From Panagrolaimus kolymaensis (lineage: Eukaryota; Nematoda; Chromadorea; Rhabditida; Panagrolaimidae): 64,000 nucleotides of DNA. This document shows, one piece after another, positions 1 to 11,213 of the stretch (positions are counted from its first letter, which is position 1; the number at the start of each line of letters is the position of its first letter). The translations under genes and the position numbers were made by a program. A model generated the notes under the pieces. That model did not search any database. It had not been told where the DNA came from and saw only the letters and a list, made by a program, of their open reading frames with translations. Location of the stretch: contig JAJQJQ010000039.1 in NCBI GenBank assembly GCA_028622995.1, forward strand, positions 2,356,001 through 2,420,000, given 5' to 3'.

Positions 1-2571
1 AAGTTCAGCAGAAATAAATTTATTAATTTTTTCTGGATCATCCCAGCTTTCTTCAGTCCACCATAAGCTATGAATGTGGGGTAAACCACGCTTTTGAAAT
101 TCAACGACATAAATATAAGCTTTTACCTTACCCATAAGCTTTTCTTTCATTTCTTTAACAAATCCTTTTACTTGATAATTAAAAACTATATCGACTAAAT
201 CAGGTCGATCGTAAGCTTTTTGATTCTCAAATAAATTTCTTGTAATGTCTGGGTTTTCTGGATTACACGTCATTGTAATAAACAAATCGGGTAATCCAAA
301 CTTCTGTGACATTGCCATAGCATCATGCATAACCTCTGATTGACTTCTTGGTCCCATAGTATAACTTGATGGTAAAATAAACTTTTTTCCTGGTTGCACT
401 CCATTAACCTCTGCCATATTACGTAAATAATCCGTTAAACCGGCATAACTTTCAACTCGATATTGTCTTTGGTGTGTTCGGTGAAAATGCATTCGACCAT
501 TATCAACAATGCTAAACGACCAACATAAATATTTACTTAACAGTTTTCCTCCATGAAGAATCGGATTAAACGGTTCATCATCATGCTCGGGTCTCCAAGC
601 TAACTTAAACAAAGCATATTGTAACGCCGTCATCTTTGCTCCAACCGGATTATCAGAATTTTTAACTTTATTAAAATGCCAAAAATCTCCAGTTCCATAT
701 GGATTAAATAAAACAAACGTTAGCGGTTCAACGTGTTCTGTATGTCTTCTAATTCTTTGTTCCAATGGCCTTTCATTTGGATTACATTTACGTTGTACAA
801 AAACATCATTCCAAGGAATATCGCCGTTTTCATCGCAAACATAAATGGCTGCAACTTCATTGGCTCTTGGAAAAGCATGAGGATCACTCGTATTGTTCGT
901 TGTTTTCTTAAAAACAATTTTACAAACTTTAGGCTGACGATTTTCTTGTTCAGCTCTTTCATTTTCTTCATCTTCATATTCATGCAACATTCGATAAATT
1001 TCCGCATATTTATTTACATTTGAAATTAATTCATGCAAAAATCTAAACATATCTTCTTTGCAACTTGCAGCAAATGGAGCTTGACAACGGTATTCAATAG
1101 CATCATCGGTTTCAATAATCCACAGTTGTCCGTATGCTGGATTTTGTCCTTGCATCGTTTCCGTATACCGTGGCAACTTATGCATAACTTCTCCATGAAC
1201 TCGATAATTAAAAACTCCTGGCAATTGTCTAACTTGACCTACTGTATAGGCAAAGCTCATGCTTGTGTTGTACTTATTAATATTGGAATGTAATTCCTTC
1301 CATTCTGTTCCTTCTTCTCGTTTCAATAGCTTTTTCAATTCTTCAGGAAAATTTGGTTCAATTGCTACTTTAACTTTTCCTTTATTGCAACAACTGTCAA
1401 AAGTTCCATCAGTACTTCTTGGTTCAGCAGCAAAATGCATTGCCTTACAAAATGTACATTCAACATTCATATCACCTAAGCTAAAGATATCAACATTTTC
1501 AGGATTTGCACCTTGAAATTCCATTTCTAGATTTTCTTGTCGCCTCCTGTAATTTTGTCTCATGTTTTCAAGCCTTTCTGATCTTTCCTCATCATTTTCA
1601 TTTTCTCTTACAATATTATGCTGAGTACGATCAGCTTCTAATCGTTGTTCTCTTTCTTCTTCATTTTCATTTTCACGGTTAGAACTTTGAGCAACTTGTT
1701 CTCTTTCTAATCTAGCTCTTTTGTTACTATGAGTTTCCGCCTCAATTCTTAATTGTTGCAAATCATTTGCTTCCTGTAAGCGTCTTTTCCGTTGAGCTGG
1801 TGTTTCATTTTCGTTAGCTTGTTGACGTCGTTCTCGACGTTTTTGATTTTCAATTAACCGATCTTCATTTTTTTGCTGTTGTCTTTGCCACTTTTTCTTT
1901 AAAGCTTTGTTTCCCTTAATATGTTTTCTTCGGCAATACTCTTCATAAGTTTCTTCTAAATCTGCGACAATTTGCATTTCCTCGTTAGGAATCAAATCAT
2001 TTGCATTAATTTGCGAAACTTCAACCATTGCACCCATTAAAATGGGTTCATTATTATTATCGATTTCCATTGGTTCAATCGGTAACCGATTTACTTCACG
2101 GGCCTCAAAAGCATTTGTCATTGAATCGTCACCGATATCAATAGTTACATAAGCTTCTTCATCTTGCGAAAAGAAACTATCATTATCATTAAAAGCTGTT
2201 GCTTGAGAAGCGTCAACTTGACTTGTTGCTTGTGAAAAGCTAACTTCATTTGCATTTGTAACGTGAGATACGTTAACTTGAGAAGCATTAACTTGAGATA
2301 CGTGAACTTGTGGTACGTAAACTTGAGAAACATTAACTTGAGTTGCCCGAAGGCCGTAAACTTGGTTTGCCCGAAGGCCGTATTCATTAACCCCGATAGT
2401 AGCAGAACCACCATCAGGGGATGCCAAAAGGCCGCAAACATTAACTCCGATAGTAGCAGAGCCACCATCAGAGGGTGCCCGAAGGCCGCAAGTTTTGTCA
2501 CCAACAGCAGCAGAGCCACCGCTAGCAACGGTGTCACCAACAGCAGCAGAACCACTGTCAGCAACGGACAT
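1..2571 (-). CDS. Helitron Rep/helicase protein, N-terminal 857 codons, cut by the left window edge
   Basis: Read from ATG at 2571 the frame stays open to base 1, exactly 857 codons, with no stop. The N-terminus (about 130 residues) is low-complexity with repeated GLRA and QVNVSQV-type units. A charged Arg/Glu/Gln-rich stretch follows, then a Cys/His cluster (VECTFCKAMHF...CC) and the Helitron-like N domain. The Rep HUH motif is visible as FQKRGLPHIHSLW at about 102-64, preceded by DLFITMTCNPENPD. HUH Rep nicks and joins single-stranded DNA in rolling-circle transposition. The two-tyrosine segment and the PIF1 helicase domain must lie to the left of the window. The intact frame suggests a recently active element. 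It differs in sequence from the Helitron at 11214, so it belongs to another subfamily. Confidence 0.9.
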   Translation of the reverse strand, partial: MSVADSGSAAVGDTVASGGSAAVGDKTCGLRAPSDGGSATIGVNVCGLLASPDGGSATIGVNEYGLRANQVYGLRATQVNVSQVYVPQVHVSQVNASQVNVSHVTNANEVSFSQATSQVDASQATAFNDNDSFFSQDEEAYVTIDIGDDSMTNAFEAREVNRLPIEPMEIDNNNEPILMGAMVEVSQINANDLIPNEEMQIVADLEETYEEYCRRKHIKGNKALKKKWQRQQQKNEDRLIENQKRRERRQQANENETPAQRKRRLQEANDLQQLRIEAETHSNKRARLEREQVAQSSNRENENEEEREQRLEADRTQHNIVRENENDEERSERLENMRQNYRRRQENLEMEFQGANPENVDIFSLGDMNVECTFCKAMHFAAEPRSTDGTFDSCCNKGKVKVAIEPNFPEELKKLLKREEGTEWKELHSNINKYNTSMSFAYTVGQVRQLPGVFNYRVHGEVMHKLPRYTETMQGQNPAYGQLWIIETDDAIEYRCQAPFAASCKEDMFRFLHELISNVNKYAEIYRMLHEYEDEENERAEQENRQPKVCKIVFKKTTNNTSDPHAFPRANEVAAIYVCDENGDIPWNDVFVQRKCNPNERPLEQRIRRHTEHVEPLTFVLFNPYGTGDFWHFNKVKNSDNPVGAKMTALQYALFKLAWRPEHDDEPFNPILHGGKLLSKYLCWSFSIVDNGRMHFHRTHQRQYRVESYAGLTDYLRNMAEVNGVQPGKKFILPSSYTMGPRSQSEVMHDAMAMSQKFGLPDLFITMTCNPENPDITRNLFENQKAYDRPDLVDIVFNYQVKGFVKEMKEKLMGKVKAYIYVVEFQKRGLPHIHSLWWTEESWDDPEKINKFISAEL
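2345..2570 (-). repeat. Tandem/dispersed short repeats inside the Helitron coding start
   Basis: GCCCGAAGGCC occurs at 2345-2355, 2369-2379 and 2477-2487, with a degenerate copy near 2427. It alternates with a longer unit containing GATAGTAGCAGARCCACCATC, and then with two CAACAGCAGCAGARCC units. The repeats are coding and keep the frame, producing the repeated GLRA and GGSATIGVN peptides. Confidence 0.7.
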
Positions 2572-2714
2572 CGCAAAAAAAAAAAAAAACACCGTATAAA
2601 AAAACACGATCACGTTATAAAAAAAAAGAAAGATGCGTATAAGCAATAGCAAAAGCAGAATCAATCAATTCGATTTGAGCAGCCGACTGTATAGTAGGCT
2701 GAAAAAAGTATAGA

Positions 2715-5700
2715 CTGATTCGAAACAAAAAAAATCATGCTAAACAATTTCGTTTTTTCAAGCATTCTTCTGGGGAATGTTTCTGAAATGGGCAAATCTG
2801 AAGCGTTTCTTTGAGTCATTGCATGCAATGAAATTAAATGATTTTGCCGCCATTTTCGAATGATTTATTCGAAACTTTAAAAAACAACTGCAACAATAAA
2901 ATTAAGACATAACTGACAAAAGCTGAATGTTTGATACAACTTTATTACACACAAACATTTTTTTGTGTTTAATTTAAATAAATAAAGTTTTCAAATCGTA
3001 ATATTCTTTACAATTCTATCGTTTAAACAAAAATCTTGGTCTTCATACTCGTTTTCGCTAAGATAAACAATAGTTATTTAATATCCATTAAAATTTTACT
3101 TTCAGCTAATACATACATCATAGTTACATTTACCTATGCATCGCATTATGGTAAAAGCTCTTACAAATTCCTTTTCAAAAAACATAAAAAGTGTGCGTTT
3201 CATCCTTTCATCAAACTCAAAGAAAAACATTCGCGTCAAGACTTTTTTCGATTATGCAAATTTAAAACGCATGTCCAGAATCGACCATCTCGATTCCGAA
3301 GAATGAAATTCACATATTCGGAATCAGCGTAAAAAACTGCATAGGACGTTCTAAACACATTTCAATATGCTAGGGGACACCACATTGACAGACATACATT
3401 CTCACTTTACATAGGTAGAAATGCCCGCGTTGCTGTGTTGCTATGGCAATTTGCCAACAAAAAAATAAGTTTTGGGAATTTTCACACGATTCTTATATTT
3501 TTTAACCACTCTTGTAAATAAAAATAAAAACGGTTTAAAAATTACCGTTCCCTAGATAAAGGAGAAAAGAGAAAAAAAATAGTTTAAAATATCTAACAAC
3601 AAAAAATGCTGCTTCATTGTCTATGAAAAAATAATGGGAGAGAGAAGAACGTGTTGACATTGTCTTAATATCGAAAAATGACAGAATGAATAAAATGGGG
3701 GCTAAGCAAAAAATATTTTTTTAATATTAACAAAAAGTGAAAAGTTTATGCATATATCGCGTTTCGGGAAGAAGACGAAGAAGCCTGTCTTTTCTCAACT
3801 CCTGTTTCTAACCATCATGCATAAATAAATTTGCAAAAATAAAAAACGCAAGGAGAAAAAAACGAGAAGGCGGAAAGAGAGCTTTAAAAAACAAAACAAA
3901 GAAAGCTTGTTAGTTAGTTAGTTAGCTGCTACTTCATCTTATTGCTGCATCATTCGTGTCCATTCATTGTCTCACTCTTGGTCAAAAAAGCAAAAGAATA
4001 AAAGTAAGAAAAAAAAAAGATGTTTAACGGGAGTTGTTGAGAAAAAATAAATAGGTTTCTTTTTATGTTTTTTTTTGTTTTAACTAAGTGAAGAAGAAAA
4101 AAAAGACAGCTGAGTTGACAATATCGAATCGAAACAGCAACAAAAAAGTATAATAGAATATTTTTTTTAAACGTTAGTTTGTGGAATATAGAAAAGAGAT
4201 AGAAAATAAAAAAAGGGGAAGGATAATGATTGCTATTTGTCAGAAAACTGGTAATTGCTCATGGAAAATTTTTCGAACAAATAAGCGATTAACCAGCGAC
4301 TCAACTCACTCTTTTTCTTATTTTTTTATTTCATTTTTGATTTAACAAAGTAAAATAAGAAAAAGGGATGATTTGTTAAAAAGTTTTCAATGAAAATAGT
4401 TAAAGCAAAAGGATTCTAAAAAGGCGCATTTGGATCTCAAATAAAATATTGTCTCAATGAAATTTTAATTCATACAAAAAAGTCCCTTTTTAAATGCGGG
4501 GGCTAAACATTTTATTTTTTATTTTGGATTGTTATTGCGTTTTTGAGGTTACTTTTAAATCCTCACAGATTTAAACAATTTTTAGTCGCAATAACAATTC
4601 CATAATAATCCCAGATTTAGCCATAATCGTTCCATAAAAAAAGAGGAAACACCTGGAGTCTATGAAATGGAACAACAATATAGCAAGCAAACAGGTTATG
4701 AAATATTTTGTACAAAAAAAAGAGAGAAGAAAAACATACTTGTTGGAAATTTACAAGCACTTTATTTAGGCAAAGCTATGTTTAAGTGATGGAAACATTT
4801 TTTATTCAAAAAAAAAATCAAAACATTTTCAATCAAGTTTTTTAGTTATTTTTCTATTTGAAGGAAGTCAAAGTGAGTTCTCAACCAAAAAAAGTGAACA
4901 CAATTTTTTGTTGTTAGAAAGTGGAAGGGAAATGAATCATTTCAAAAAAATGAAACATGGGAGAAAGAAAAAAATGTTGGAAGCTTAAATCAGCTGTAAA
5001 TTAAACAAGAAAAAATAAAATGTCAACCCGCTTAAAATGGTTGATGACGATGATGGTGGTGGACAAAAGACAACGACGACGACGACAACCTTTTGAAACA
5101 CAATCAATCAATAAAAAAAAAAGCAATGCAATGCAACCAACCACCGCGCAAAAAAAAAAGTGAAATGCAAAAAAAAAGATTTTTCGTTGTTATACGCGCT
5201 TGTTTTATTCGAATGAAAAAAAAAGGATTCCTTTATTTTTTCTTTCTTTCTCGCTTTTCTTCGTTCGATGCTTGTTTAAAAAAAGTTTCGACTAAAAAAG
5301 CTTTAGCGATGATGCTTATTATTCGCACTGATTTTTTTGTTTATATTTTCTTTAGAAGCAAATGTTTTGGGAGAATAATTTTTTTCTTTAAAATCATTTA
5401 TTTTTATTGGAATTTTTTCCGGAAAATTTTTTTTGAACGCCGAGAAAAAGAAAAAAAGCAACCGACAAATACAACGACACGTGGAAGGGTGAAAGGGAAG
5501 GGAGGATTCACTTTGCTTTGCTTGGGCAATCCCGTGGAACGGAAATGAGTAAGTAGTCTTTCTTTTTTCGGTAATACTTAAATGAGAGTGCTGCACAAAA
5601 TATTAACATCGGCTACCAACAACAGGAAAAAAATGTTTGAGCAAATACGTGGATGGATGAATGATGGAAAAATAACACCGATTATTTTTTGCTTTTTGAG

Positions 5701-5790
5701 CGTCCGAAAAGAAGAAGTAAAATTTTAAAAGGAACATTGTCTCATTTCGCATTGTATAAGAAAAAAGGTCAAATAAAAAAAAACACATAC
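2715..5790. other. AT-rich stretch without a recognisable gene
   Basis: Mostly A and T runs, with a (TAGT)n run near 3910 and a (CGA)n run near 5073. Frames that stay open here are low-complexity Lys/Phe/Ser strings without domain-like content. It may be intron of the minus-strand gene whose exons lie at 5791-8470, and a further exon could be hidden here, but I could not find one with matching phase. Confidence 0.5.
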
Positions 5791-8470
5791 CATAATCACT
5801 TCGTGTTTGATTATTTGGAACAAATTTAGATATATCTGAACGGGTCATATCACCGGGGGAACGCCCCGCCGGGCTTATCGTTGTTATGGAAGATGGGCTG
5901 CAGCTTCGAGTGGTAACGGATAAAGATTGCAAAAAATCCGCTTCTTCTTCTTTAGGTGAACGATAATGAGGCCTGCAAAAAAATTTACATTTAAAAAAAG
6001 CATAAAATTCGTGGAACTCGAAAAAAACCATATTTAAAATTTTCATGAGTTCGATAACCTTTTTTTAATTATTACAATTTTTTTAGAATCTTTAGCCCTT
6101 TAAAATATGAAACTCATGGTCAGAAAGTAATAATAATATTCACGAAGAAAAAAGTATACTCCAAAGATAGCAGCTTTTAGATATTTATATTTGCTCAAAT
6201 GATAAATTTAATGAATCACAGTTTTTCTTTTTTTTATAAGAAGCAAGCATCCCCGATATGAAAGATGCAACACTAACATAAGTATAATAAAAAGTAATAT
6301 TTCATGATGGCTCCAAAAATGACTCAATAAGTTCAAACAAAAAGTGGACAAAAAAGAAGATGAAAAGAAACAACAACAAATAGTAAAGTGAATCTAAACA
6401 AACATAAAAATGAAGAAAGAAAAGAAAAAAGTTGATTGATCGAAATCTTCAAGGATTTGAATAAAAATAATAATGTTTTTGATTTCTTTTCTTTGAAAAG
6501 AAAACCGATACAATTCAAAGCTTTGTTTCTAAGAAAATTTCAAACGGATAAAACAAAAAATGGAAACAATTGTAAAAAAAATGTTATTTTGTTGCCAAAA
6601 GATATGTATGTAAAGCAAATTAGTGTAAAAAAAATAAAGAGATAGAAAAACCGCTTTTAAATAAATTAACGTGATTAAAGCAATGGAATGGATTCCAGTC
6701 GGCAAGTTTTCTATCAAATTTAAATGCGCAAAAATGATTAAATTTTGAAAAAATGCTTGTAAACTTGCTTTAAAACAGCAACAAAAAAATAAAAAGGAAA
6801 ACCTATGATGGGAAAAAAAGAAGAAAACCAATAACGCGCAGAAAAACGAAACGTAAAGGTGGAGGATGTAGGAAAAAGAGAAAAACGGCGGGATGCCAGT
6901 TTTTTTTTTGCTGTTTTGGTTCAAGGCCGCAAATATGGGAAACATTAACGGCGGCATAGTCGTGGCGTTGTCGTGGCTCCGCATGGACAGGTGAAGAAAA
7001 AAAGATGGATTCGATGGATAAGAAAAAAAGGAAAACCTTTAAGCCGAAATCATTTAAAGTGGTAGTTAGCTTTCCTACAAATGATAACTATCTCTTTTTG
7101 ATTTCTTATTACTAAAACTTTTCCTCTTATTTTTACGCCTAAAATAATTTGGTTTAAAAACTTCCAATTTCCTCTTCACTCTTTCAATATTTTTTTTTTT
7201 CATTTCATTCATTAAAATTACTTTACTTTGGTTTCAATTTTTAAATAATGTCTTTTTTAATTTTCTTCTCTTTTTTTCTTCAAATTCAATCTTTTCTTTT
7301 TATATAAAAAAGGAATGAAAAAGAAAAAACAGTTGCGCCATAGTAATTATTGGGGTCAAGTAAAAATAAAATAAAAAGGAACGCGACGAGCCCGGAAGCA
7401 TCGTTGACGACCACCTATTCAAGTTAATGACATAAGAATAAAAAAGAAAAAGAATGAGAGAAGAGGAAAACAAAATAATAGCAGGAGTGAAGGAGAGGAA
7501 ATTAGAAACACTATTTTAATATTACTTCTACAAAGTCGAAAAGAAAAAAGCGTAAACTTTAAAATAAACTACTTCAAAAAAATTTATAATTTCTTTGCAT
7601 TTGATAATTCAAAAGTTTGTTTTTTTATTTATGAAATCTATGTTTCAGCTTTAAAATAAAAAATAAGAAATCCAAAAGTTAATGCAATCTAACTTTATAA
7701 CATTTGAAAGATTTATGGAAATATGTACTTACATTTTATCATCCACCACAAAAATATCCAATAAAGCCAAAACTATTTTAGCTTTTTGTTCATCTTTTAA
7801 TGCACCAAAATTATTACCCATTTTTTAAGAAAATAAATTAAAGCAAAATTATAAAGTGAATTTGATTCAATATTTTTAAAAAGGTTTATATTGGAACTAT
7901 TCTTTTTAGTTTTCCTTCTTTCTTTTTTGAAATTGATCCTTATCAAAAGTTTCATAAAGTTTTTTTAAAGAGAATGTTTCTGACCGACCCTCAAAAAACA
8001 TGAATTATCACGAGTTATGAAACTTTGCGCCGCCTACAGAAGAAGTGTATGAAAAAAGATATTTTTTCAAAAAGGTAAGTTTGAAAGATTGATGAGTGAT
8101 AGAAAACGATGAACCACCTTTTGAGGTGATGACAGTAAAATATTGAGAATGAGAAAGAGAGGCAGAAAAAATGAGTGAGGTTCTTTGATGGACACAAAAA
8201 AGTGGATAAAAGTCAGAAAAGAAGAGAATCTTTGATGAGTTAAATTTAGAAACAAATAGGTCGATCAAAGTCTAATTCGATGATTTTTGGTAATTTTTTA
8301 CTTGAAGTAATTAAAATAAAGTTTCAATGCTAAAATCTCTGATAAACAAAATGCAGAAAGTCATAGAATTTCATAATAATAATAAATTCTTACCAAACAG
8401 AAAGTTGTGCTAATTTTTGAAGAGGACTATGTGGAATTGATAAATATGAACCAAAATGTGAAACGCTCAT
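5791..8470 (-). CDS. Unrecognised gene, three exons with two alternative first exons (partial)
   Basis: Exon 1a is 8470-8394 (ATG, 25 codons plus 2 bases, donor GTAAGA; starts MSVSHFGSYLSIPHSPLQKL). Exon 1b is 7821-7733 (ATG, 29 codons plus 2 bases, donor GTAAGT; starts MGNNFGALKDEQKAK). The common exon is 5972-5791 (acceptor TTTTTTTGCAG, donor GTATGT) and accepts either, since both first exons end in phase 2. The common exon encodes PHYRSPKEEEADFLQ followed by a Ser/Thr/Pro-rich stretch (TTISPAGRSPGD) and ends in phase 1. Exon 1b has no AG acceptor close before its ATG, which supports it being a separate first exon. No domain is recognised. Introns of about 1.8 and 2.4 kb are long for this genome. 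Later exons were not found; they may lie left of the window or beyond the Helitron. Confidence 0.5.
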
Positions 8471-11050
8471 ATCAAACTTTTTTTCTTCGTATGTTGTCTA
8501 TGCCACTTAATCCGAAAATAAAATAATCACACTTTTAGTAAAAATAAATAATATTTTAATACTTTAATTTATACAATTTTCAGCAACAAATTAACATTGA
8601 AAAATATTCCAATTCTGCAGCAAAAATCACGAAGTCAGTCACTTAGTCGAAGTTGTAAATCACCAAAGTTGAACACTTCTTTTTTTTTGTTTGGAGAAAA
8701 GGATTAAGCTCCTTTTTTGTTCACAAAGTTTTTCACACACACGAGAAAAGTTGAAAACAATATTATTATTAGTATTACAAAAAAAGGTTAATGGTGGCGA
8801 CAATAGTTACGGAGAAGTAATATATTTGAAGTGATGATTTTTTTGCCGCTTGCCTTAAGGGGCGGTCGACTTCGTCTTCGCTGTAGTTGAGAACGACGTT
8901 GATGATGATGATGATGAAGCAGCAAAGAGCCTTCACTTTTTTTCTTCTTCTTTCGTCGGTGACAACAACGACGAGGTTCCTCTTTTTTTATTTTTGACGA
9001 TTCTTTTTTCTTTTTTTCGTGGAAGAAGAAACAAGTTAAAAAAAGCTTCTTTGGTTTTTTGAAAATAAATAAGGAGGAGATGAGAGATGAGATGAAGCAG
9101 TAATAATATTGCGGAAAATATTATGTATGATGATGACAAACCCGATCTTCTCTCTCGCGTTTATTTTTGAGCTTCTCGTTCATTCCACAAAAGGGAAAGA
9201 CAAACTCAAAGAAGAGATATCTCTCTTATTTGTTTTTTTCTATTCTCGGCTGATACGTTTTTTTAACGTGAAAATCCGAAAGAGAGAAAGAAAAATGGAC
9301 AGCACTCATATTATTTAACCAAAACAAGGAGAATGGACGTGAATGGATGGATGATGGTCAACACAAAAATTTAAAAACAAACAATCAAAACAAAGCTTTG
9401 TCAGTCAGTTGATTTTTTTTCTTCTTTGAGAGGAAAGGATTTAGAATAAGAGAGATTTAACACCGAAAAAAAGAAGGCGAACTTTTTTTAGAGTGAAGGC
9501 TGATTGTTGCGCAAGAAAATAATACAGGAAGAGAAGAATGAAAAAAAAGAGGACTATCGCCTCAAGTTCACGTAAACATATGGAAGAGGGAAAACAAGGA
9601 ACTAAAAAACTTTAAGCATCATTACAAAAGAGTGGTTACGTCGACACTATTGACAAATAAATATCTTAAAACAATATACCTCAAGGTGTCTTAAACGTAT
9701 TGTAAATTTCATCAATAATACTAATAGGGAAGTTTTAATAATGAAAGATTTATTTTTTAAAATGGACGAATAGGCGACAGACATTGCACAGATTTTTGTA
9801 ACGATTAAAACTTTTATACTTTAGTTTATCTCCCCACCCAAAGATCCTAATTACCATACTTAAACGTTTCAGATTGCACCGACCATGACATTAATCAAAT
9901 TTAAAATCCATCAAAAGTTTAGAAGAAAAAAATGTTTGAAACGATTTATAACAAACCAAAAAAGACAAAAAACGGATGATAATGTTTTAAAAGTTTTAAT
10001 GCAAAAAATGATGCGCCCATTAGAGAGAGAAACATGAAAAATCATTAAAATTCAAAGTGAAAAAATAATGATTTCATTTACGCCGATTTTCTCCTTAGAA
10101 TTTGAGTGGAAGATGGAAAATTAGGTCAAAAGCAAGAAAAAATTAAGATTTAATAAAAGCCTGCGGCAACGAAGACGAAAGCTCAAAAGTTTATATTTTT
10201 TTATTGTTTTGCGGCAAACATCTTGGATCGTGTGGTTTTGCTTTTTCCTTTTTTTGCCAAGAAAAGTTTTTTTGGGACATTTTAAATTTGCACATTTTTC
10301 ATATCTATTTTCATTTTAAAATAAACAAACTTGACCAATATCTATCTCCTTTTTTTAAGGGAAAGGATGAGCTCAAAAAAATAAAATAAAGGATATATTG
10401 TTTTAGCTTTTTTGGAATAAAAAATATATATGGAAAGCTGCTGCTCAAGACAAAAACCAAAACAAATATAATTGCCTTCCACGAAGTTTGTTTGTTTTTG
10501 GTTGAATAGCTTTATGCTTGCTCACTTTTCTTTTCTTTTTTTCGTTTGGTGGAATCAATGTTATGTTATTTTAAATATTTGTATTTATTTTTCCAAAAAG
10601 CCTAAAAATGGATTCAAAAAAAGAAGGAAATTTGTGTGTAAAATGGTTTTAGACGCAAAAACTAGACGAAGCATACTTTGCAGGATACTTTGCAGGTGCG
10701 TGCGCAAACCGTTATGTTGGAGAAAGAAAAAAATGCGTGGTTGATGGTTAACAACGTACTTTTATGGATTTAAAAAAAAGAGAAAGTAGATTTTAGTGAT
10801 GTTTGTTCAAATGGCTTCCTTCTCTACAATTTTCATTGTCAGTGTGTCTCTGCCTCAATGCAAATTTTCTTTTTCACGAAACAAGAAAAAAAAAGAATGA
10901 AAAAAAAACAAGAAAGAAAATTCATTTTAAAAATTTGCATACATCAAAAAAATGCTCATTGCCTCTCATTTTCTCATTTTTCATAGTTTAAACTATATTG
11001 TTGTCTTCAAATTTATTTGCAGACTGTTAGCTCAAAACATTTTTTGTTTT
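8471..11050. other. AT-rich intergenic stretch
   Basis: Homopolymer-rich sequence with a (GAT)n run near 8900. It presumably holds the promoter of exon 1a of the gene at 5791-8470. I see no exon with a convincing splice context or protein-like composition and no RNA gene. Confidence 0.5.
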
Positions 11051-11120
11051 TCTAAAACTATAAAAATTTTGCTACGCGGTTTAGTGCGTCTCGAAGAGTT
11101 AAACTATTCCATTTTACACG

Positions 11121-11162
11121 TTACATATTACATATTACATATTACATATTACATATTACATA
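11121..11162 (+). repeat. Microsatellite (TTACATA)n
   Basis: About six 7-base units of TTACATA lie in the leader upstream of the Helitron protein start. They end about 50 bases before the ATG. Confidence 0.85.
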
Positions 11163-11213
11163 AACATATACATAAATAAGCATCCTAACAAACATACATT
11201 TGTAATTTTTGTT

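Larger units (their letters stand above)
1..2714 (-). mobile_element. Helitron (subfamily A), 5' part only
   Basis: This is the element that carries the Rep/helicase frame. On the minus strand a TCTATAC start about 140 bases upstream of the ATG (plus positions 2714-2708) resembles a Helitron 5' end, which normally begins with TC. That boundary is a guess: no second copy is available to confirm it, and the base before it is G rather than the usual A. The 3' end is outside the window. Confidence 0.5.

Noticed and set aside
5093..6984. Long Lys/Phe/Ser-rich open frames in AT-rich DNA
   Set aside because: Composition follows homopolymer runs with no domain content. Only the short splice-bounded exon at 5791-5972 looks real.
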